From positions 186,001 through 250,000 of the forward strand of contig JAIUNR010000005.1 of NCBI GenBank assembly GCA_020161575.1: a stretch of 64,000 bases of DNA, read 5' to 3'. The position numbers were made by a program, and so were the translations under genes. The stretch is from Pseudomonadota bacterium. Lineage in GTDB: Bacteria > Pseudomonadota > Alphaproteobacteria > Rhizobiales > Beijerinckiaceae. Below are positions 46,920 to 57,217 of this stretch, in pieces (the first letter of the stretch is position 1; each line of letters begins with the position of its first letter). The notes beneath the pieces were generated by a model. It was given only the letters and a program-made list of their open reading frames with translations, searched no databases and was not told the origin of the DNA.

Positions 46920-49304
46920 ATGCGACAATGCGGCATGAAGCGTCCCCTCTCCCGCTCCACCCCGCGCCGCCAGCCGAAATCCCCGGAAGCCCGCGCCTTT
47001 CCCGACAAGGCCGAGATTCTCGCCTTTCTCACCCAGGCGAAGGGCAAGATCGGCAAGCGCGAGATTTCCCGGCATTTCGGGCTCAACCCCGCCGGCAAGA
47101 TCATGCTGAAGCGGCTCCTCAAGGAACTCCAGAGCGAGGGCGCGCTGGAACGCAAGCGCGGCGCCCTGCTTCATGCCGGCGCGCTGCCGCCCGTGATCGT
47201 CGCGGATATCCTGCGCCGCGATTCCGACGGCGATCTCATCGCGGTGCCGGCGGAATGGGACGAGGCGCGCGGCGAGGCGCCGCTGATCATCATCCTCGCG
47301 CCGCGGCGCGGTCGTCATGACGGCCCCGCGCCCGGCCTCAACGACCGCGTGCTGATGCGCATCGAGGAGACGGACGATCCGCAGGGGCCCGGCTATATCG
47401 GCAAGGTCATCAAGGTGCTTTCGCACCAGGCCAAGCGCGCGGTCGGCATCTTCCGCGCGGACAAGGAAGGCGGCGGGCGCCTGATCCCCATCGACAAGAA
47501 ATCGAAAGGGTATGAAATCGCCATTCCCGCCGGCCCGGCGACGGGAGAAGCACAGGATGGCGATCTCATCGCGGTGGAAATCGGCCGCGATCCACGCCTT
47601 GGGATGAAGACCGGCCGCGTGCGCGAAAGGCTCGGCTCGACGAAATCCGAACGCGCGATCTCGCTGATCGCGATCCATACCCACGAAATCCCGCACGTCT
47701 TCCCGGATGCGGCCTTGCGCGAGGCGGAAGCCGCCGAGGAGGCCACCCTTTCCGGTCGTGAGGATTGGCGCGCGATTGCGCTGATCACCATCGATCCGGC
47801 GGATGCCAAGGACCACGATGACGCCGTACAGGCCGAGCACGATTCCGACCCCGCCAATCCCGGCGGGTTCATCCTGCATATCGCCATCGCCGATGTCGCG
47901 GCCTATGTAAAACCCGGCTCGGCGCTCGACCGGGAAGCGCTGGAGCGCGGCAATTCCGTCTATTTTCCCGATCGCGTCGTCCCGATGCTGCCCGAACGCA
48001 TCTCGAACGAGCTGTGCTCGCTCAAGCCCGGCGTCAACCGCGCCGCGCTCGGCCTCAAGGTGGTGATCAACGCACGCGGCGAGAAGCTGGAGCATTCCTT
48101 CCACCGCGTCCTCATCCGCTCGGCGGCGAAACTTGCCTATCCCAAGGCGCAGGAAGCGATCGACGGTCGCCCGGATGACACCACAGGCCCCTTGCTCGAA
48201 CCCGTTCTCAGGCCGCTCTGGGCTGCCTATGACGCGCTGAAGATCGCCCGCGAGGGGCGCGAACCGCTCGATCTCGACCTGCCCGAACGCAAGCTTGTGC
48301 TCAACGCCGAGGGGCACGTGATCGACGTGATCGTGCCCGAGCGGCTCGATGCGCACAGGCTCATCGAGGAATTCATGATCCTCGCCAATGTCTGCGCGGC
48401 GGAAACGCTCGAAAAGGTGCGCATTCCCCTGCTCTACCGCATTCACGATAATCCCAGCCTCGAGAAGATGCAGGGATTGCGGGATTTCCTTGAAACCATC
48501 TCGATCACCCTGCCCAAGCAGGGCGCGGTGCGGCCCGAACTCTTCAACCGCATCCTCGCGCGGGTGAAGGACAGCCCCAATGCCACGCTGTGCAACGAGG
48601 TGATCCTGCGCTCCCAGGCGCAAGCCGAATATTCGCCGGACAATATCGGCCATTTCGGCCTCAACCTGCGCCGCTACGCGCATTTCACCTCGCCGATCCG
48701 CCGTTATGCCGATCTTGTGGTCCATCGCGGGCTGATCCGCGCCCTGGGCCTCGGGCGCGACGGCGATGCGCTGCCGGATACCGCGCTCGACGCGATGCGC
48801 GAGACCGGGGCGCGCATTTCCGCCGCCGAGCGGCGTGCCATGGCCGCCGAGCGCGAGACGGTCGATCGCCTTATCGCGCTCTTCCTCGCCGATCAGGTCG
48901 GGGCGAGTTTCCGCGGCCGCATCGCCGGTGTCACCCGCGCCGGGCTGTTCGTGAAGCTCGACCGCACGGGGGCGGATGGTTTCATCCCCGCCTCCACCCT
49001 CGGCAACGATTATTTCCGCCATGACGAAGCCGCCCATGCGCTCACCGGCAGCCGCACCGGCGAGAGTTTCCGCCTTGGCGACAGCGTGAATGTCCGCCTT
49101 GTCGAAGCCCTGCCGATGGCGGGGGCGCTGCGCTTCGAAATGCTCAGCGAAGGGCGTTATGTGAAGGTTTCACCGAGACGCTTCAGGGGAACTTCATCCT
49201 TGCGTGGCAAGGATGATAATGGTTCAACCGGACCTAAATTCGGAAGACGAGATGAGCGCAAGCCCGGTGCGGGCAGAAAAGGCCGCCGCTTCCTCGACGA
49301 ATGA
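46920..49304 (+). CDS. rnr: Ribonuclease R
   Basis: 794 residues. N-terminal winged helix (EILAFLTQAKGKIGKREISRHFG), cold-shock-like domains, the RNB exonuclease domain with metal Asp residues in TIDPADAKDHDDAVQ, and a C-terminal S1 domain (VGASFRGRIAGVTRAGLFVKLD). It degrades structured RNA from the 3' end. The start could also be ATG 46935; neither has a clear ribosome site. The DUF983 gene begins inside its last 53 bases. 59 bases downstream of topA, so these form one transcript. Confidence 0.96.
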   Translation: MRQCGMKRPLSRSTPRRQPKSPEARAFPDKAEILAFLTQAKGKIGKREISRHFGLNPAGKIMLKRLLKELQSEGALERKRGALLHAGALPPVIVADILRRDSDGDLIAVPAEWDEARGEAPLIIILAPRRGRHDGPAPGLNDRVLMRIEETDDPQGPGYIGKVIKVLSHQAKRAVGIFRADKEGGGRLIPIDKKSKGYEIAIPAGPATGEAQDGDLIAVEIGRDPRLGMKTGRVRERLGSTKSERAISLIAIHTHEIPHVFPDAALREAEAAEEATLSGREDWRAIALITIDPADAKDHDDAVQAEHDSDPANPGGFILHIAIADVAAYVKPGSALDREALERGNSVYFPDRVVPMLPERISNELCSLKPGVNRAALGLKVVINARGEKLEHSFHRVLIRSAAKLAYPKAQEAIDGRPDDTTGPLLEPVLRPLWAAYDALKIAREGREPLDLDLPERKLVLNAEGHVIDVIVPERLDAHRLIEEFMILANVCAAETLEKVRIPLLYRIHDNPSLEKMQGLRDFLETISITLPKQGAVRPELFNRILARVKDSPNATLCNEVILRSQAQAEYSPDNIGHFGLNLRRYAHFTSPIRRYADLVVHRGLIRALGLGRDGDALPDTALDAMRETGARISAAERRAMAAERETVDRLIALFLADQVGASFRGRIAGVTRAGLFVKLDRTGADGFIPASTLGNDYFRHDEAAHALTGSRTGESFRLGDSVNVRLVEALPMAGALRFEMLSEGRYVKVSPRRFRGTSSLRGKDDNGSTGPKFGRRDERKPGAGRKGRRFLDE

Positions 49305-49767
49305 AACATGGATTCTCGACATGACCGAATGGACCAATGCTCCCGCCGAGGCCGGGCCCGAAGCGCGCGATTGGAAACAGGCGATGAAGCGCGGCGCCCG
49401 CTGCCGCTGCCCGAATTGCGGTGAAGGCCGGATGTTCCGCTCCTTCCTCAAGGCGACTCCGGCCTGCGAGACATGCGGCGAGGATCTCTCGCGCCATCGC
49501 GCCGATGACATGCCGCCTTACGTGACCATCATGATCGTGGGCCATGTCGTGGTCCCGCTCATGCTGCTGATCGAAACCGTCGCACTCTGGTCGATGGGCG
49601 CGCAGATGGCCTTGTGGTCCGGCGTGACGCTCGCCATGACCTTCGCGATCATGCAGCCGGTGAAAGGCGCGCTGATCGCCTATCAATGGGCGCTCAGGAT
49701 GCATGGCTTCGACCCCGAGGGCGATATCCACGCCATGCCCGTCATCACGCCGGCACAGGCGCCGTGA
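49252..49767 (+). CDS. DUF983 family membrane protein
   Basis: 171 residues. Two CxxC pairs (CRCPNCGEGRMF and CETCGEDLSRHRADD) form a probable zinc ribbon, followed by two membrane segments (IMIVGHVVVPLMLLIETVALWS and LAMTFAIMQPVKGALIAYQW). The HRADDMPPY signature is the DUF983 hallmark. Function unknown. The ATG at 49252 has GGAAGACGAG upstream but overlaps rnr by 53 bases; ATG 49321, after the rnr stop, is the alternative. It ends in TGATG overlap with the NUDIX gene. Confidence 0.9.
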   Translation: MSASPVRAEKAAASSTNETWILDMTEWTNAPAEAGPEARDWKQAMKRGARCRCPNCGEGRMFRSFLKATPACETCGEDLSRHRADDMPPYVTIMIVGHVVVPLMLLIETVALWSMGAQMALWSGVTLAMTFAIMQPVKGALIAYQWALRMHGFDPEGDIHAMPVITPAQAP

Positions 49768-50528
49768 TGAACGAAACGCTTCTCGCCCTGAGCGAAGCGG
49801 AGAGGCTGGCGCGGCTCAATCACGAGGCGCGCGACCGCTCCTTCCCGAATGTCCGCCCCGTGGATGCCGCGACTTTGATCGTTCTCGACCGGCAGGGCGC
49901 GACACCACGGGTGCTGATGGGAAAGCGCCACGAGAAGCATAAATTCATGCCGGGACTGTTCGTCTTCCCCGGCGGGCGCGCGGAGCGCGCCGACACCGCG
50001 ATCCCGGCCAGTTCCGAACTGACACCGGAAACGCAAGCCCGGCTGATGGCCCGCGTGGCGCGCGGCACACAGGCGCGGGCGCGCCGCCTCGCGCTCGCCG
50101 CCATCCGCGAGACCTTCGAGGAAACCGGCCTTGTCATCGGCCAGCCGGTAGAGAGCGCCCGCGCCGGCAATACCGGTTGGGCGGAATTCCTCGCCACCGG
50201 GTTTGTACCCGACCTTGCTGCGCTGCGTTTCCTCGCCCGCGCGATCACGCCGCCACGCCGGCCCAAGCGTTTCGACACCCGCTTCTTCGTGGTCGAGGCG
50301 GAAGCGATCCGCCACAAGGCCGGCGATGTCGTCGGCCCCGATTCGGAGCTGACCGAGCTTGCCTGGCTCAGCCTGGCGCAAACAGCCACCCTGCCCCTGC
50401 CCGCGATCACCCGCGCGATTCTCGCCGATCTTCACGCCGCGCTTGAGGCCGGCTGGCCCGACAAGCCCGCCCCCGTGCCCTTCTACTACGAGGAACGGCG
50501 CGCATTCCGCCGCGATCTGATCGGCTGA
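49767..50528 (+). CDS. NUDIX hydrolase
   Basis: 253 residues. The NUDIX box is GTQARARRLALAAIRETFEETGL with REtfEEtGL intact; a ~40-residue insert separates the usual FPGG start (FVFPGGRAERAD) from this box, as in the larger NUDT19-like hydrolases. It cuts nucleoside diphosphate-linked compounds; substrate not known. Its ATG overlaps the DUF983 TGA (TGATG). A neighbour of rnr and DUF983 in this order generally. Confidence 0.93.
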   Translation: MNETLLALSEAERLARLNHEARDRSFPNVRPVDAATLIVLDRQGATPRVLMGKRHEKHKFMPGLFVFPGGRAERADTAIPASSELTPETQARLMARVARGTQARARRLALAAIRETFEETGLVIGQPVESARAGNTGWAEFLATGFVPDLAALRFLARAITPPRRPKRFDTRFFVVEAEAIRHKAGDVVGPDSELTELAWLSLAQTATLPLPAITRAILADLHAALEAGWPDKPAPVPFYYEERRAFRRDLIG

Positions 50529-50533
50529 ATTGC

Positions 50534-50621
50534 TTCGGGGAATTCTCTTCATCGATTCAGGGAAACCTCTTGCCCGGTTCAGGGAAACCTCTTGCCCGGT
50601 TCAGGGAATTCTCTTGGCGGC
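50534..50621 (+). repeat. Four tandem 22-bp units between the NUDIX gene and rpmG
   Basis: Units at 50534-50555, 50556-50577, 50578-50599 and 50600-50621. The middle two are identical (beginning ttcagggaaacctcttgccc); the outer two differ at a few bases (ttc[a/g]gggaattctctt). The array begins six bases after the NUDIX stop. Confidence 0.85.
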
Positions 50622-50751
50622 AGCGCCAATTCCGCCTTGACTTCGCCCGCTCTTTCCGCGATACGACGCGCTCTCACCGGGCTCTGGCCCGGTCATTTGT
50701 TTTACGTGCGGATGGCGGGCTGTGCCCGGGCTTTTCGCGCCGGAGGTTGAC

Positions 50752-50919
50752 ATGGCCAAGGCCACCACGATCAAGATCAAGCTGCTCTCGACCGCTGACA
50801 CGGGCTATTTCTACGTCACGAAGAAGAATGCCCGCACCGCGACCGAAAAACTGTCGTTCAAGAAGTACGACCCGGTGGCGAAGAAGCATGTCGAGTTCAA
50901 GGAAACCAAGATCAAGTGA
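50752..50919 (+). CDS. rpmG: Ribosomal protein bL33
   Basis: 55 residues, the standard length: [40 protein letters not shown], ending FKETKIK. It lacks the CxxC pairs of the zinc-binding form, as expected for this type. The ATG has GGAGG six bases upstream. A component of the 50S subunit. Followed by a strong terminator. Confidence 0.97.
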   Translation: MAKATTIKIKLLSTADTGYFYVTKKNARTATEKLSFKKYDPVAKKHVEFKETKIK

Positions 50920-50941
50920 GCGTTTCGCCGCTTTGATTTCG

Positions 50942-50965
50942 AAGGCGCCCGCGGGCGCCTTTTTT
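50942..50965 (+). terminator. Rho-independent terminator of rpmG
   Basis: AAGGCGCCC / GGGCGCCTT stem with a minimal GC loop (a four-base CGCG loop is sterically more likely), followed by TTTTTT, 22 bases after rpmG. Confidence 0.9.
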
Positions 50966-51186
50966 ATTGCGCTAAATCGGAAAAGACGCGCTGAAACGAA
51001 AACGGCCGGCCGGAACCGGGTGAGGAGGCAACCTAACCCTTATCCGAACCGGCCGAACCTCGTGGGCGCAGGAGATGCGGCGGACCTGAACATCCCGCGA
51101 GGGGCGCGCGCATCCGCAAGGCGAGCGCAGCGCGTCAGGCTGACGTTAGATGAGTCGCAAGAGCACGCCAACCCGCGAATCGCGGT

Positions 51187-52557
<1,371 letters not shown>

Positions 52558-52619
52558 CGAAATCCTGCCACCAGCCTCTTCTTCGCCACATTCTTGCCGA
52601 TCCCGGACAATTTGCCCGA

Positions 52620-52985
52620 TCAGCCGATGAAATTTCGGACCGTCTCGACGAATTTCGCCACCGAGATCGGCTTTGAGAGATACCCTTCACACCCGGATTC
52701 ACGGATGCGCTCCTCGTCCCCTTTCATCGCGAAAGCCGTGATCGCGACAACGGGAATGGCCCGTAGCTCCTCATCTTCCTTCAGGAGCTTGATGACATCG
52801 ATGCCGGAGACCTCCGGCAGCTGGATATCCATCAGGATCAGATCCGGCCGGTGGCGCCGCGCCAGCTCGAACCCGTCGAGCCCGGAGCGTGATTTCAGAG
52901 TCGAATATCCGTGCGCCTCCAGCAGATCGTTGAAGAGCTTCATGTTGAGGTCGTTATCCTCAACGATCAAAACCAACTTCCCCAT
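52620..52985 (-). CDS. divK: Single-domain response regulator DivK
   Basis: 121 residues. The opening [21 protein letters not shown] is diagnostic for DivK; phosphoacceptor D53 in [13 protein letters not shown]; Thr in AITAFAM; Lys in LSKPI. In alphaproteobacteria DivK links the DivJ/PleC kinases to DivL-CckA and thereby sets CtrA activity. It precedes pleD in the same operon, a conserved pair. Confidence 0.97.
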   Translation of the reverse strand: MGKLVLIVEDNDLNMKLFNDLLEAHGYSTLKSRSGLDGFELARRHRPDLILMDIQLPEVSGIDVIKLLKEDEELRAIPVVAITAFAMKGDEERIRESGCEGYLSKPISVAKFVETVRNFIG

Positions 52986-53166
52986 CCCCGACCCGTCCGC
53001 GTCCAGCTACAATAGGGCTTCCCGAAGGCAGCCCGCTTGAGCCTGAGACTAGGCCCGAACCCTGAATGAAGTTGTAAAGGAGGGCAAAATCAGCGCCGCG
53101 CCTACCCCCAATCACCAAGATGGTTTAGAGAGGCTTGCGCCGTTATAAGACCAAAGGAAATGCGTC

Positions 53167-53436
53167 ATGCCGCTCAAGCCCACCGCGCCGGACGCGGAGG
53201 AAATCGCCATTTCTGCACTTGGTTTTCTCGCCGGTGACCCCGCCCGCCTTGAGAGATTCCTCAGCCTGACCGGGCTCGATCCCGCTTCCTTGCGCGCGGC
53301 GGCACAAGCGCCGGGCTTTCTTGGATCCGTGCTCGATCATCTCATGGCCGACGAGGGCCTTCTGCTCGCCTTCGCGGCGGATAGCCGGGTCGCCCCGGAG
53401 GCCATCACCGCCGCCCGCGCGCGACTCGCCCCCTAG
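53167..53436 (+). CDS. DUF3572 family protein
   Basis: 89 residues, all-helical: ISALGFLAGDPARLERFLSLTGLDP, then PGFLGSVLDHLMADEGLLLAFAA. This is the DUF3572 pattern, found mainly in alphaproteobacteria next to divK-pleD; function unknown. AAAGGA lies just upstream of the ATG. Divergent from divK across 181 bases that hold no other gene. Confidence 0.9.
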   Translation: MPLKPTAPDAEEIAISALGFLAGDPARLERFLSLTGLDPASLRAAAQAPGFLGSVLDHLMADEGLLLAFAADSRVAPEAITAARARLAP

Positions 53437-53454
53437 GCTTGAGGTCTTCTTGGC

Positions 53455-54273
53455 CTAGCGGGCGCAATTCCCCAACGGCAGTTCCTCATAGCGCACGGCG
53501 CGGGCCGCGAGCGAAAATTCCGGGAACTCGAAGAGCATGTCGCTGACGACGCCGTTGGCGAAGGTCACGGAGCGCAAGGTATAGACCGGGACACGATCTC
53601 CCGGCGCGTTCTCGTAATAGGCGATTGAAACCGGCCAGCGCGTCACGCCATCGAGCGCCGGGCCGCGCATCGCAGGCTCCAGTCGAGCGTTGCGTTCGCC
53701 CTCTAGGGGGCGGCCGATCGTGGCGATTGTATCGAAAACTTTCTCTCCTCCCTCCGAACCATCGAAGAGGCGCGCGTTGAACAGACGGTCCCCGCGTTGC
53801 GCGGCCTCGACCAGCGACCGCATCAAGGCCGAGGGGAAGGCGATGGCGCCATCGAAGTCGCCCTTGGCGCCGCGCGGCTTCAGCATGGCGACGCTGACGG
53901 AGCCGTCCCCGACGCGCTTGGCGGTCCCATCCGCATCGCGCGTGACCTGCCCGTTGATGCGGGAATGAACGGTGAAACGGAATTGCTGCCCGGCGCCCTC
54001 TTCCCAGAGGTTGATCTTGAAATCGAGGTTCTTGGCCTGACCATCGGCATCCGCCAGGCTGGTCGCCTGACGGAAACTGGTCGCGAATCCCTCGCAGGCA
54101 TTCCCGGTGAATTCGAGCGCGATCACCCCCTCGGCCCGCGTGATGCTCCCGCCGCCTTTCGGCCCGAGACTGACCTCGTAAGCGATCCGGTGCGGCTGAA
54201 GCAGGACCGGAGCCGCGCTCACCGGCGCGGCGGAAATCCCCAGGACAAAAAGGATGGGGAGCACATTTTTCAT
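53455..54273 (-). CDS. eipB: Cell-envelope integrity protein EipB (DUF1849)
   Basis: 272 residues. Signal peptide (MKNVLPILFVLGISAAPVSA), then a DUF1849 beta-spiral barrel: PHRIAYEVSLG at its start and VRYEELPLGNCAR at its end. Two Cys remain (NACEGF and the terminal NCAR), matching the disulfide described in Brucella EipB, where loss causes envelope defects. Periplasmic. Stop is 18 bases from the convergent DUF3572 stop. Confidence 0.9.
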   Translation of the reverse strand: MKNVLPILFVLGISAAPVSAAPVLLQPHRIAYEVSLGPKGGGSITRAEGVIALEFTGNACEGFATSFRQATSLADADGQAKNLDFKINLWEEGAGQQFRFTVHSRINGQVTRDADGTAKRVGDGSVSVAMLKPRGAKGDFDGAIAFPSALMRSLVEAAQRGDRLFNARLFDGSEGGEKVFDTIATIGRPLEGERNARLEPAMRGPALDGVTRWPVSIAYYENAPGDRVPVYTLRSVTFANGVVSDMLFEFPEFSLAARAVRYEELPLGNCAR

Positions 54274-54400
54274 CGAAGGGTCACTTTCGGCGGTAAGAGT
54301 GTCGCGCGAATTTCACACAGAATACCATCATGGCCGTATCCGTGGCAAAATTCGGACGAATCGCTCCTTTCCGCAACCTCCCTCTTTTCCGGAGTTTTCC

Positions 54401-54871
54401 ATGTCCGCCATCGAAGCAAAATTGCGCGAGCTCGGCATCACCCTGCCCACGCCCGTCGCCCCGATCGCGAATTACGTGCCCTATCGCCGATCCGGCAATC
54501 TGCTGATCGTCGCCGGGCAGATCTGCCTCGGGCTCGACGGCAAGCTCGCGGATCGCCACAAGGGCAAGCTCGGCGCCAATGTTTCGCCCGAAGCCGGGCA
54601 GGAAGCCGCCCGGCTCTGCGCGATCAACCTCTTCGCGCAGGCGAAAGCCGCGCTGGGCGATCTTGACCGGATTTCGGGGTGCCTGCGCCTGGGCGGTTTC
54701 ATCGCCGCGACCCCGGATTTCACCGCCCTCCCCGGCGTGATGAACGGCGCCTCCGATCTGATGGTGGCTGTTCTCGGCGATGCCGGCAAGCATGCCCGCA
54801 CCACCGTCGGCGTTCCGGTCCTGCCTCTCGACTGCTCGGTCGAAGTTGACGCCATTTTCGAAATCGCCTGA
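54401..54871 (+). CDS. RidA/YjgF family protein
   Basis: 156 residues, in the longer RidA subgroup: PIANYVPYRRSGNLLIVAGQIC, ending VPVLPLDCSVEVDAIFEIA with the late Glu and the preceding region of the deaminase site. The R of the canonical catalytic GVPxLPxxxxVEVD pattern is not evident in the aligned place, so the imine deaminase activity of true RidA is unsure. GGAG lies ten bases before the ATG. The glycerophosphodiesterase follows 15 bases later, so they likely share a transcript. Confidence 0.9.
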   Translation: MSAIEAKLRELGITLPTPVAPIANYVPYRRSGNLLIVAGQICLGLDGKLADRHKGKLGANVSPEAGQEAARLCAINLFAQAKAALGDLDRISGCLRLGGFIAATPDFTALPGVMNGASDLMVAVLGDAGKHARTTVGVPVLPLDCSVEVDAIFEIA

Positions 54872-54886
54872 ACCTTGCCGGATATC

Positions 54887-55657
54887 ATGATGCCCCGCCT
54901 CACGCCGCTTCCCCTCACACCGGGTTTCCTGGCCCGGCCCATCGCCCATCGCGGGTTGCATACGCGGGTGCGGGGCATCATCGAGAATACCCGCGCCGCC
55001 TTCGATGCTGCTATTTCCGGTGGTTTCGGCATCGAGTGCGACATTCAGGCCAGCCGTGACGGCGAGGCGATGGTGTTCCACGATTTCACCCTCGACCGGC
55101 TGACAGAGGGAACAGGCCGGGTCGACGGCGTGGATGCCGGGGCGCTGGGTGAGATTCCCTTCCTGCAGGGGACGAGCCGGATGGAGCCGCTTGGCGCCCT
55201 GCTGGCGCAGGTCGCCGGACGGGTTCCGCTCGTCGTCGAGGTCAAGAGCCGCTTCGAAGGCGATGGGCGCATCGCCACCCGCATCGCGGCGCTGGTGCGC
55301 GATTATGCCGGCCCGCTGGTGCTGAAATCCTTCGATCCGGGCAAGATCATCGCCCTGCGTGAAGCCGGCGTGAAGCAGCCGCTTGGCATCGTCGCCACGG
55401 CGGATTACGCCGATCACGATTACGAAAGCCTCTCGGCGGACGAGAAACACGCGCTCGCCAATCTCCTGCATATCAACGAGAGCAAGCCGGATTTCCTCTC
55501 CTGGGATCACCGTTACCTGCCCTCCGCCGCGCCTTTCCTGTGCCGGTCGCAACTCGGGCTTCCCGTGATGAGCTGGACGATCCGCTCACGCGAGGCAGCG
55601 GCGAAGGTCGCGCCGCATGTCGACCAGATCGTGTTCGAAGGGTTCGATCCGGCCTGA
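54887..55657 (+). CDS. Glycerophosphodiester phosphodiesterase
   Basis: 256 residues with the GDPD TIM barrel: AHRGLHTRVRGIIENTRAAF (catalytic His and metal Glu), IECDIQASRDGEAMVFHD (second His) and the late GLPVMSWTIRSREAAAKV. It releases glycerol-3-phosphate from lipid head groups; no signal peptide, so cytoplasmic. The start may be ATG 54887 or 54890; a TTG at 54875 is less likely. Confidence 0.93.
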   Translation: MMPRLTPLPLTPGFLARPIAHRGLHTRVRGIIENTRAAFDAAISGGFGIECDIQASRDGEAMVFHDFTLDRLTEGTGRVDGVDAGALGEIPFLQGTSRMEPLGALLAQVAGRVPLVVEVKSRFEGDGRIATRIAALVRDYAGPLVLKSFDPGKIIALREAGVKQPLGIVATADYADHDYESLSADEKHALANLLHINESKPDFLSWDHRYLPSAAPFLCRSQLGLPVMSWTIRSREAAAKVAPHVDQIVFEGFDPA

Positions 55658-55698
55658 CGGGGCCTTGGTGGACGCGCCTTTCGCGCTACATTGGCGCC

Positions 55699-57051
55699 AT
55701 GATGACCAGCCGCCCCGCTTCCGTCGAGATCCTGACCGCCATTGGCGACGTGCCCGCTGCGCAATGGGACCGGCTCGCGCGAGGGCCACGCGAGCAAAAA
55801 GCCAGCGCGGCCAGAGGCATGGAGCACCGCGCGGAATCGATCTCGGAGCACGCGACAGCAGGGGTAGCCCAACCTTCGGGCGCGCTCGGCATTGTTTCGG
55901 CTGAACACATTGAATCGCTTCCTGAACAGACTGAATCATCCTCTCAAGAGGCAGATTCAACCCATCAAGACGACGCCTGCAACCCTTTCATTTTTCACGC
56001 TTTTCTTGAAGCGCTTGAAGCATCGGGCTCGGTCGGCGGGCGTACCGGCTGGACCCCGCTCCACCTGCTCCTGCGCGACGAGGCCGGCGATGCCATCGCC
56101 GCCATGCCCTGCTACGCCAAGAGCCACAGCCGCGGCGAATATGTCTTCGATCACGCCTTCGCCGAGGCGATGCATCGCGCCGGCGGACGCTATTATCCCA
56201 AGCTCCAGGTCGCGGTGCCGTTCACGCCAGCCAGCGCGCGCAAATTCCTCATCGCCCCGGAGGTTGATGCCAGCCCCGCGCGCGAAGCGCTTCTGGGCGC
56301 GCTTGAGACCCTGCGCGCGCGGATCGACGCCTCCTCCATTCATGCCACTTTCCTCATTCCGACGGATCGCGCGGCTTTCAACGAGGCCGGCTACCTCATG
56401 CGGCAGGACCAGCAATTCCATTTCCTCGATCGCGGCTATGGCGATTTTGAAGGCTTCCTCAACGCCCTCGCCTCGCGCAAGCGTAAGACGCTCAAACGCG
56501 AACGCCGCGCGGCGCTCGAAGCGGGAATCAGCGTGGAATGGGTGACCGGCCCCGCGCTCACGGAGGCGCATTGGGATGCATTCTACGCCTTCTACATGGA
56601 GACGGGCGGGCGCAAATGGGGCACGCCCTATCTCACCCGCGAATTCTTCAGCCGTATCGGCACGGCGATGCCCGAGAAGATCCTGCTCGTCATGGCCCGG
56701 CGCGCGGGGCGCTATATCGCGGGCGCGCTCAACTTCATCGGCGCCAATACACTTTACGGGCGCAATTGGGGCGCCATCGAGCATCATCCCTTCCTGCATT
56801 TCGAGCTGTGCTATTATCAGGCCATCGATTTCGCGCTCGCGCATGGTCTTGAGCGCGTGGAAGCGGGCGCACAGGGCGAGCATAAACTCGCGCGCGGCTA
56901 TGAGCCGGTAATCACCTATTCCGCCCATTCATTCGCAGATGCCGGGTTGCACAGAGCGGTGTCTGAATACCTCATTCGCGAGCGTGCGGCGATCGCCCAG
57001 ATGCAGAATGAGCTGGAGGCGCTGACGCCATTCCGCCGAGGAGAAGATTGA
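55699..57051 (+). CDS. DUF482/GNAT-fold protein with an inserted segment
   Basis: 450 residues of the DUF482 (peptidogalycan-type, FemX-like GNAT fold) family: NPFIFHAFLEALEASGS, GWTPLHLLLRD, KRKTLKRERRAA, YGRNWGA and EHKLARGYEP are typical. In related proteins the opening WDxL is followed soon by NPF; here residues about 30-92 (nt 55786-55975) intervene as Ser/Glu/Ala-rich disordered sequence. These proteins are thought to transfer amino-acid or acyl groups to wall or metabolites; the reaction is unproven. Downstream of the phosphodiesterase by 41 bases. Confidence 0.87.
   Translation: MMTSRPASVEILTAIGDVPAAQWDRLARGPREQKASAARGMEHRAESISEHATAGVAQPSGALGIVSAEHIESLPEQTESSSQEADSTHQDDACNPFIFHAFLEALEASGSVGGRTGWTPLHLLLRDEAGDAIAAMPCYAKSHSRGEYVFDHAFAEAMHRAGGRYYPKLQVAVPFTPASARKFLIAPEVDASPAREALLGALETLRARIDASSIHATFLIPTDRAAFNEAGYLMRQDQQFHFLDRGYGDFEGFLNALASRKRKTLKRERRAALEAGISVEWVTGPALTEAHWDAFYAFYMETGGRKWGTPYLTREFFSRIGTAMPEKILLVMARRAGRYIAGALNFIGANTLYGRNWGAIEHHPFLHFELCYYQAIDFALAHGLERVEAGAQGEHKLARGYEPVITYSAHSFADAGLHRAVSEYLIRERAAIAQMQNELEALTPFRRGED
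55786..55975 (+). mobile_element. Apparent in-frame palindromic insert within the DUF482 gene
   Basis: About 190 bases encoding a low-complexity linker, absent from what I know of the family's N-terminus. The composition drops in G+C at its 3' part and it holds an inverted repeat TTGAATC (55910-55916) / GATTCAA (55954-55960) plus a small CCTCT/AGAGG stem (55940-55951). These features recall in-frame palindromic elements (as RPE in Rickettsia). The exact ends are estimated. Confidence 0.4.
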
Positions 57052-57217
57052 CTTGTCAGATGGACTTGCGGCGACTCCGTCAGCGGCTGTACGATGTGCG
57101 CTGGCGCACATCACGGCCCGCTGATTTCGCGCATTGTGCGGCAAGGCATTCAGAAGTCATTCAGCTGGAGAATGGCTGCATATGGGTACCCAACCGGCGA
57201 GCCCAAGGAGCGATACG

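Noticed and set aside
44029-49037. Two long minus-strand frames opposite topA and rnr
   Set aside because: Shadows of well-supported genes; no recognisable protein.
50966-51186. Structured RNA between rpmG and pleD
   Set aside because: A CGGCCGG/CCGGCCG pairing exists but with a ~40-base loop and nothing resembling a known RNA family.
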